55,093 nucleotides of DNA from Brevundimonas sp. A19_0 (lineage in GTDB: Bacteria; Pseudomonadota; Alphaproteobacteria; Caulobacterales; Caulobacteraceae): contig NZ_JAGHQP010000015.1 in assembly GCF_017744255.1 (NCBI RefSeq), positions 1-55,093 on the forward strand. The letters run 5' to 3'. Every line of letters starts with the position of its first letter. Position 1 is the first letter of the stretch. A program made the translations under genes and the position numbers. The notes under the pieces are model-generated. The model was not told the DNA's origin. It worked only from the letters and a program-made list of their open reading frames with translations, and did no database searches. Below are positions 49,740-55,093 of this stretch, piece by piece.

Positions 49740-49764
49740 CGATCAAAATGTCTGGGTTTGATCG
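49740..49764. promoter_or_regulatory. Operator-like inverted repeat in the capsid gene leader
   Basis: CGATCAAA (49740-49747) and TTTGATCG (49757-49764) form a perfect eight-base inverted repeat with a nine-base spacer, 42 bases before the capsid ATG. The same 245-base leader contains a second stem GGGGGTT/GACCCCC near 49873-49893 and further GC-rich repeats. It may be a protein-binding site or an mRNA hairpin controlling capsid expression. Confidence 0.4.
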
Positions 49765-49943
49765 GCAGCGACCCCCGGTTTCGAGACCGGACGCAAGCCT
49801 GGGATTAGCGCCCCCGGGCGCCGCCCTGTCCCGGTTCCGCTTTCGCGGTCAGCCCGGGGCGGGGGCGATGGTCGGGGGTTTTGGTCAGACCCCCGGAACT
49901 GTGAGCTTCATCGCTGGACTGATTTGCCCAAGCCGTCAAGCGG

Positions 49944-50966
49944 TCAATCCGGGTCCATACCCTCGATGGCCCTGAGCAGCCGTGCGCGCTCGGCCACGAC
50001 CGTCTTGTGCATCGAGTGACCGTTGTCGAACAGGGCCTTCGATTTCACCGGATCGCTTTCCAGAGTTTGGAGCGCAGCCCTTGCCTGCGCGGGCGAGACC
50101 TTGCCGGTCGGCGTCGTCCCCCGGTTGCCGCCCTCCAGCGTCTGCGGCTCCCCGCGCGCATCCATCGCCTTGTGCAGGAACAGCATCAGCCGCGGGCTGT
50201 TGCCCAGGCCCGTGCGGTCCAGTTCGGCCTTGAGGTCTTCGCCGCCCTCTTCCAGCAGCCACTTCCCGACCGCCTTCATTTCGGGGTCATAGGCCGCACC
50301 CAATTCCTTCTTCAACAGCGCCGCGCCCGAGGTCTTGGCCTCCTCGAACGCATCGGCCTCGGCCTTGGCCTGGGCTTCCATTTCGGCGTTCATGAAGTCG
50401 ACCGAGGCCTTCACCACATCGGGCGGGAACGGGCCCGCCTTGAACATGTGGTTGGCGAACCGGTCGGCCAGCGCCCGGTCCTCATCCGTGGCCTCCTTCG
50501 GCAGTTCGATCTTGTAGCCCTCGGCGCTGTCGGGCGCCCCCAGCTTGCCGTACACGGCGGCGCGCTCTTCGTCGTTGGTCGGCAGGCGCACCAGCTGATC
50601 GGCGGGCACCCCCAGCCGCCGCTCGGCCGCCAGGGCGGCCCGCGCCAGTTCCTCGACCGTACTCCAGCGGGTGAGGCTCTTTTCCTTTTTCAGGTCGTCG
50701 GGCAGGCCCTCCCAGAACGGGGCATCTTCGCCCGTCGTCCCGGCTTCCGCCTGTTGCTTGCCCTTGCCGCCCCTGGCCGCCGCGCCGCCGGTGCCGGCCT
50801 CGCCCGCGCCGGACGCCGCGCCCTTGTCAGCCGCGCCACCCGTGGCCGCACCCTTGCCGCCGTCAGTCGGGGATTGCCCCGTCGTCTGGGCGGCTGAACC
50901 CGCCCCCGCCTCGGCCGTCCCCGTGGTGTCCGTCGTCGCGTCCGACGCTTGATTGGTGTCCGTCAT
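49944..50966 (-). CDS. Capsid scaffolding protein
   Basis: A 340-residue product from ATG 50966 behind GGAAGGACAGG. The first 75 residues are Thr/Gly/Ala low-complexity (TDTTGTAEAGAGSAAQTTG). Next comes DAPFWEGLPDDLKKEKSLTRWSTVEELARAALAAERRLG, the common opening of phage scaffold/capsid-assembly proteins (gp9 type). The middle ELPKEATDEDRALADRFANHMFKAG and the charged helical C-terminus agree. It directs prohead assembly of the capsid protein encoded next. Confidence 0.82.
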   Translation of the reverse strand: MTDTNQASDATTDTTGTAEAGAGSAAQTTGQSPTDGGKGAATGGAADKGAASGAGEAGTGGAAARGGKGKQQAEAGTTGEDAPFWEGLPDDLKKEKSLTRWSTVEELARAALAAERRLGVPADQLVRLPTNDEERAAVYGKLGAPDSAEGYKIELPKEATDEDRALADRFANHMFKAGPFPPDVVKASVDFMNAEMEAQAKAEADAFEEAKTSGAALLKKELGAAYDPEMKAVGKWLLEEGGEDLKAELDRTGLGNSPRLMLFLHKAMDARGEPQTLEGGNRGTTPTGKVSPAQARAALQTLESDPVKSKALFDNGHSMHKTVVAERARLLRAIEGMDPD

Positions 50967-51285
50967 TGTCCTGTCCTTCCAGCATATCTTCGGCGACAGC
51001 CATGGCGGCACTCATTGCCCCAAAGCCCGCCATGTTCAGCAGGTGAAGGGCCTGATCGGCCCGCCCGTCCTGATATCGGCCCCGTTCGGGGGTCATGTCC
51101 GGCCCGCGCAGCGAGCCCACGCCCGCCTCGGCCAGTTGGTGTACCAGCACCCGGCGCCCGGCATCGGTGCGGAACACCTCGCGATAGTCTCGCTCGATAT
51201 CCGCCAGCTGCGCCGCATCCAGCCGCGCCACCCGGTCGGCAATCGCCGCGCGCTGCAGCGCCTCGATGTCGGGGGTGGCGGTCAA
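50863..51285 (-). CDS. Bbp19-like phage protein overlapping the scaffold gene
   Basis: A 140-residue product with a TTG start overlapping the previous stop (TTGA). Residues 30-85 contain REVFRTDAGRRVLVHQLAEAG and TPERGRYQDGRADQALHLLNMAG, similar to small phage proteins of the Bbp19 family found near portal genes. The last 34 codons run into the scaffold gene in another frame, a 104-base overlap; this tail is His/Asp/Gly-rich (GRDDGHHGDGRGGGGF). Function unknown. The long overlap is unusual and the true stop could be affected by sequencing error, but both frames look intact. Confidence 0.65.
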   Translation of the reverse strand: MTATPDIEALQRAAIADRVARLDAAQLADIERDYREVFRTDAGRRVLVHQLAEAGVGSLRGPDMTPERGRYQDGRADQALHLLNMAGFGAMSAAMAVAEDMLEGQDNDGHQSSVGRDDGHHGDGRGGGGFSRPDDGAIPD

Positions 51286-51605
51286 GCCAGCGCCTCGTAT
51301 TCCTTGGCGAAGCGCTGGCCATCCATGACATGCAGATGCCCGCTCCGGCCCTTGATGATCCAGTCACCCGGCTTGACCGTCAGGAGCGCGGTCTCGGTCT
51401 GAATGTAGATCTTGTCCCCGACGCTCGAAATCGACCCCGGGCCCCAGTTGAAGCCGCCGGGCGGGGTCTCTTCCAGCACCGCCGGGAACCAGTCAGGGCA
51501 GGTTTTCGGCACCACGCGACACGGCGTGGCCGTGTCCGGTTGCCCGACATACTCCCCGTCGAACAGGGCGGCGTCGATCACCGCGTCCTTGTGTTGAAAC
51601 TTCAT
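51282..51605 (-). CDS. Conserved small phage protein with GDWIIKG motif
   Basis: A 107-residue product from ATG 51605, preceded by AAGGACAG; the in-frame start at 51632 overlaps the portal stop and lacks a ribosome site. The beta-rich C-terminal segment IYIQTETALLTVKPGDWIIKGRSGHLHVMDGQRFAKEYEAL is a recurrent phage pattern (L-x-V-x-x-GDWIIKG-x-x-G). Its function is unknown. It is encoded between portal and scaffold genes. Confidence 0.7.
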   Translation of the reverse strand: MKFQHKDAVIDAALFDGEYVGQPDTATPCRVVPKTCPDWFPAVLEETPPGGFNWGPGSISSVGDKIYIQTETALLTVKPGDWIIKGRSGHLHVMDGQRFAKEYEALA

Positions 51606-51628
51606 GGTCTGTCCTTCCTTGCTTGCCG

Positions 51629-53326
51629 TCATGCCGCCATCGCCTCGGGCGCGCCGCCCATATTGGCCAGGCTGGCCACCCCTTGCGCGCCGTCACGCAG
51701 GGCGGCGGCCCCGTCCATGGCGGCCTGGCGTTCCTCGGCGGCCTGGGCGCGCTCGGCCTCGGCCTCGACCATGGCCTGCACCTCGGCGCGGCTGCGCAGC
51801 GTGCCCAGCGGCAAGCCCTCGGCGTCGGCACAGGCGCGCAGGCCCTCGGCCAGGTTCAGAACGAACGGCGCGGCGGGGTCCAGTTCGCGGGCCTGCATGG
51901 CGCGGGCGAACATGCGGTCGAACCCCTCGGCTTGGCGCTGGCGCTGGGCCTGGGCCAGCGGCCCGGCATAGTCCCAGTCGACGTCCAGATTGCGCAGATC
52001 GGCCGGCACCGGCCCCAGATCGCCCTCGGCCAGCAGGATTTCGGCGGTGCGCTCGGCCACCACGCCCATCCAGTCGCGGTCGATGCCGGGCACATGGGCG
52101 CTCATCACACTGATGCGCAGGTTACGCCGCTCGCGGATTTCCTCGGCCGTCACATTGCCGCTGTCGCGCAGCCGCATCCAGTCGACCAGCATGGCCGCCT
52201 CGACCCGCTGGATCAGTTCCTGATGATAGGCCTGCCCCACGCCCAGGTCGCCGGTCAGCTCCAGCCGCTTGACCGCATCCGACAGGTTCATGAACCCCAG
52301 CCGGGTCGGGTCGAAATAGTTGGCCGCCCCCGGGCGCCGGTCCAGCGGGCCGCCGAACAGCTTCTTGGGCATCATGGTCGGCGGCGCGACCTTGAGGTCC
52401 ACCCCGTTCTCGATCGCCTGCTGCAGGATCGACAGGGCCTTGGCGTCCGGCAGGGCATGCCAGCACCGCCCCGTGCCGTAATCCGAGCCCTGTTCGGGCT
52501 CCAGGCGCGGCACGGCATAGGGGAAGCTGTCATAGCCCCGCTCTTCCAGCACCGCCTTCTTGTCCAGACAGACGTAATACTCCGCGAACGGCTTTTGCCG
52601 CTGCACCCGGCCACGCTCGCCGCCCATGCGGGGCTCGACCACATGCAACAGGGTCACGGACTGGCGCAGGGCGGCTTCGCGCTTGGTGTCGTCGATCTCG
52701 CTGGCGATCTTCTGCCAGTCCTCGACCTTGGTCGCCTCGGGCCAGCGTTCCAGCACCCAGTAGAGCGGCGCCGTGAACTGGTAATAGACCGTATCGACCA
52801 GGCCGTCCCCGTTGGTCCGGATCCAGCACGATTGAAACGGGCGGGTCTGATAGATCGGCCCCTGCCCGCGCTTGTGGCCCACCCATTGCACCCCGGTGCC
52901 GAACGCCCACAGTTCGACCGACAGGCGCGCGGAACTGGTCGCAAAGCCCGACCGGGCGCTCATCATCCGCCCATGGATGCCCCAGCGCAGCCGCTCCAGC
53001 CAGTCGCTGCCCTCGCGCGACAGGTCCAGCATTTCATAGCCGGCCGCCATCAGGCTGTTTTCGACCGAGGGGTTGATGAAGGGGTTGGTCGGGTCGACCA
53101 CATAGCTGAACAGCATCGCCGCGCTGTTGCGCAGCGACACCGGCGGCACACTGGACGTCAGGCGGCGGCGGCGCAGGTCGCCGGGCCGGTTGGCACAGCT
53201 GAAATCCTTGCGCGGCATGAAATAGTCCGCGATCTGCTGAAACTCATCCTCGCGCAGCGCCTTGTGCGCCTTCATGTCCTCGAAGGCGCGGTCGATCCCG
53301 CGGATGATGGTCGCCTCGTCCCTCAC
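51629..53326 (-). CDS. Portal (head-to-tail connector) protein
   Basis: A 565-residue product with a GTG start overlapping the upstream stop (GTGA). It belongs to the podovirus head-tail connector family (T7 gp8-like): LREDEFQQIADYFMPRKDFS near the start, then SLRNSAAMLFSYVVDPTNPFI, WLERLRWGIHGRMMSARSGF, ELWAFGTGVQWVGH, and YGTGRCWHALPDAKALSILQQAIENGVDLKVAPPTMMPKKLFGG. The Ala/Glu-rich helical C-terminus is the usual barrel. It forms the dodecameric portal for DNA packaging and ejection. Confidence 0.88.
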   Translation of the reverse strand: MRDEATIIRGIDRAFEDMKAHKALREDEFQQIADYFMPRKDFSCANRPGDLRRRRLTSSVPPVSLRNSAAMLFSYVVDPTNPFINPSVENSLMAAGYEMLDLSREGSDWLERLRWGIHGRMMSARSGFATSSARLSVELWAFGTGVQWVGHKRGQGPIYQTRPFQSCWIRTNGDGLVDTVYYQFTAPLYWVLERWPEATKVEDWQKIASEIDDTKREAALRQSVTLLHVVEPRMGGERGRVQRQKPFAEYYVCLDKKAVLEERGYDSFPYAVPRLEPEQGSDYGTGRCWHALPDAKALSILQQAIENGVDLKVAPPTMMPKKLFGGPLDRRPGAANYFDPTRLGFMNLSDAVKRLELTGDLGVGQAYHQELIQRVEAAMLVDWMRLRDSGNVTAEEIRERRNLRISVMSAHVPGIDRDWMGVVAERTAEILLAEGDLGPVPADLRNLDVDWDYAGPLAQAQRQRQAEGFDRMFARAMQARELDPAAPFVLNLAEGLRACADAEGLPLGTLRSRAEVQAMVEAEAERAQAAEERQAAMDGAAALRDGAQGVASLANMGGAPEAMAA

Positions 53327-53511
53327 GAACCGGCCACCCCCGTCAGGGTCGCGGTCGGCACGCCCGCCGCGCGCTCCATGGCCTGGGCCAGAATGGTCGA
53401 CTGGCGCCCGCCGGTCCGCAGGCGGTTGCGGCGCTCGGTATTGCGGCGGTTCTCAAGGTCCGCCGGATCGGGCATGGGGCCCGCGCTCTCGATCTTGGGG
53501 CGTCGAAACAC
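53323..53511 (-). CDS. Small conserved phage protein between terminase and portal
   Basis: A 62-residue product with GTG start 53511 eight bases after GGAGG. A Pro/Asp-rich N-terminus is followed by the basic RRNTERRNRLRTGGRQSTILA and a hydrophobic C-terminus. Similar small proteins with a GRQSTIL motif are common before podovirus portal genes; their role is unknown. It overlaps the portal start by four bases. Confidence 0.65.
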   Translation of the reverse strand: MFRRPKIESAGPMPDPADLENRRNTERRNRLRTGGRQSTILAQAMERAAGVPTATLTGVAGS

Positions 53512-53531
53512 CGGTCAGGCCTCCACAGGCG

Positions 53532-55076
53532 TCATTCGGGCAACAGATGCCCCTGCGAGCCCACAGAATGGCCGTCGTCCGGGCCAGAGGGCATAAACTG
53601 GCCCTCGATCGCGCCGATCCCGTTCAGGCCCAGCGCCCCATAGTGGACCGCATCGGCCACGTCGGACGCCGGGTGGCTCTTCTCCGGTATCTCCGACACC
53701 TTGTCGCCCGTCCGCTTGAACCGGTATTCGCCCGCCAGCGCCGCCGTCGTGCGGGGCATGGACGGCCCCGACAGCACCAGTCCGGGCTCGCCCGGGCCGC
53801 ACCGCCGTTTCAGGATCTGGTCAAGCGCGGTGCGCCGAACGCGCGGATCATTGGTCTGGGCCGGCACCACCGTCATGCCCGTGGCCTGCGTCAGCACCTG
53901 CAGCCACGTCAGACCCCTTTGCATGGCCGTCTGACCGCGCGCAGCCGGGTCGACCACGATCACGCATGACTTGACCTTGGAAAACCGCGTCTCCATCAGG
54001 CGCCGGATCGCCCCGCCGACCTCGACGATATCGGACTGCCCGTCCGGCACCACCTCGGCAAAGCCCCGCACCTGGCCGCCGAACGTCCGCTGCAGGAACA
54101 CCGCCGCATGGTGCAGGCTGTTCGACCCGGCATCCAGCCCGATCACCATGGGGCTGTCGGGGTCAGGCTCCAGATCGGTTGTCGACACCATCGTCGGCGG
54201 GTCAAAGTCCGGGTGGACCGGCTGGCCATGGCGCGAATAGCCGGGCCGGTTGCGCAACAGGCGCTCGACGTCCCAAGGCTCAAGGTTCGCCGCCATGTCG
54301 CGGTAGTAGTTTCGACCGATCCGCCGCAGATTGCCCGCGTTCTCGGCCAGCGGATGGAAACCGTCCGGCGACGTCGGGTCATAGCCCGGGGGCTGGGGGA
54401 ACAAGCGGTCGTTCGGACGGCGCTCGACGAAAAACCGCTTGTGGAACCAGCTGCCGATCACCGGGGCGTTGGCGTCGGCGCTCACGCCCTTGTAGGCGTC
54501 CGGCAGGCCCAGCGACGGATCGGGACGGTCCCGGGGCGGCGGATAGCGCCCGGCCCGGTTCGAGGCCAGCGAGAACATGTCCTGGCTCTCGTGGGTGTCC
54601 GCCTCGGGGAAGTGGAAGGCCGTGGCCTCCAGCCCGCGAAAGAACTCCTCCAGATCGCCCTCGCCCGGCGCCCGGAACAGCACTTCGACATGCACGGGGG
54701 ACGGCTCGGTGTGGGGATCGGGCGCCCACATGAAGTCATAGATGTGCTGCGCGGGCTCGCCCGTCCCGCCTTTCCAGCCGTTCTTGTGCCATTTGATGAC
54801 CTCCCGATAGCTGGGAATGAACTGGTCCCACAGCTTCCGGTATGTCGGGGCCAGAATGACGGTTCGGGCCTTGCGCACGCCGTCAATCGGGCTAGGGTGC
54901 TGCCATAGCGCAATGCGGAAGGTCCGGAGAATGCTCTCCGTCGTCTTTCCCCCACCCGTCGGCCCCACGATCACACTGATCGGCGCGCGGCTCTCCCCAT
55001 AGGCCTGGGCCACTGGCCCGGCCGGGGCCATGGTGAACGGGTTTTCCGCCGTTGCGCTGAACCACTCCCCGCTCAA
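53532..55076 (-). CDS. Terminase large subunit (start near or beyond window edge)
   Basis: At least 514 residues from TTG 55076. The frame is open to the right edge with no stop, and ATG 55031 is a later alternative, so the true start is undecided. The ATPase domain has Walker A VGPTGGGKTT (about residues 37-46), ARTVILAPTYRKLWDQFIPSY and the acidic LEATAFHFPEADTHE. The C-terminal nuclease domain has VIGLDAGSNSLHHAAVFL (about 326-343) and CVIVVDPAARGQ (about 377-388), with metal-binding Asp residues, and ASDVADAVHYGALG near the end. It packages phage DNA into proheads. A small terminase gene is not in the window. Confidence 0.85.
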   Translation of the reverse strand: MSGEWFSATAENPFTMAPAGPVAQAYGESRAPISVIVGPTGGGKTTESILRTFRIALWQHPSPIDGVRKARTVILAPTYRKLWDQFIPSYREVIKWHKNGWKGGTGEPAQHIYDFMWAPDPHTEPSPVHVEVLFRAPGEGDLEEFFRGLEATAFHFPEADTHESQDMFSLASNRAGRYPPPRDRPDPSLGLPDAYKGVSADANAPVIGSWFHKRFFVERRPNDRLFPQPPGYDPTSPDGFHPLAENAGNLRRIGRNYYRDMAANLEPWDVERLLRNRPGYSRHGQPVHPDFDPPTMVSTTDLEPDPDSPMVIGLDAGSNSLHHAAVFLQRTFGGQVRGFAEVVPDGQSDIVEVGGAIRRLMETRFSKVKSCVIVVDPAARGQTAMQRGLTWLQVLTQATGMTVVPAQTNDPRVRRTALDQILKRRCGPGEPGLVLSGPSMPRTTAALAGEYRFKRTGDKVSEIPEKSHPASDVADAVHYGALGLNGIGAIEGQFMPSGPDDGHSVGSQGHLLPE

Positions 55077-55093
55077 GGCCGCCCCCCGACCCC

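Noticed and set aside
53590..53603. A GGGCATAAA sequence resembling the GGGGATAAA core of the tail-gene leader motif.
   Set aside because: It is inside terminase coding sequence and lacks the GGCGCG part.

Overview
The window is high-GC DNA with alphaproteobacterial gene content: several TonB-dependent receptors, an N-acetylglutaminylglutamine amide (NAGGN) osmolyte operon, a chromosomal virB-type cluster and a lone Hpt protein. Together these suggest a Caulobacterales member such as Brevundimonas or a relative. That assignment is an inference from gene content and style; no 16S rRNA gene or other phylogenetic marker is present. No gap longer than about 250 bases lacks a gene.

Region 1 (1-5330) holds YD-repeat/RHS proteins. 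A truncated secreted one runs off the left edge on the minus strand. Divergent from it are a small secreted protein and a 1436-residue RHS protein with a complete RHS core, a variable C-terminal tip of lower GC, and a following lipoprotein that could be its partner. Region 2 (5464-13171) is a tight operon of virB2, B3, B4, B6, B8, B9, B10 and B11. Recognisable virB1, virB5, virB7 and virD4 are absent. A bidirectional terminator separates it from region 3.

Region 3 (13344-29830) is chromosomal housekeeping and nutrient uptake. It holds a TonB-dependent outer-membrane receptor (minus) divergent from a siderophore receptor with a PepSY membrane protein and a small membrane protein; the asnO-ngs-M42 peptidase operon for NAGGN; a small membrane protein; a secreted amidase and a DPP IV-type peptidase (minus); ferredoxin-NADP reductase; a chorismate mutase-family protein; and an Hpt phosphotransfer protein.

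Region 4 (29961-55093) begins with tRNA-Lys(CTT), followed by at least 25 kb of prophage with every gene on the minus strand, so it is transcribed toward the tRNA. Gene order from right to left is that of a T7-like podovirus virion module: terminase, portal, scaffold, major capsid, tail tubes A and B, a GNAT-like protein, internal virion (ejection) proteins, tail fibre, LamG protein, lysis cassette with nested spanins, and a gp49-like protein. No integrase, repressor, RNA polymerase or replication gene lies in the window; these should lie beyond the right edge.

The most unusual structure is at 41279-41424. Two tandemly duplicated micro-ORFs of 25 and 23 codons each have a GGAGG site. They are linked by stop/start overlaps to each other, to the ejection-protein gene upstream and to the polyvalent-protein gene downstream. 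Other points of interest are a shared leader motif upstream of the tail-nozzle and tail-fibre genes, an SGNH-type esterase-like domain in the tail fibre, a ParB-like domain in a probable ejected protein, a palindrome cluster next to the tRNA, and a TonB-plug-like motif in the RHS tip.
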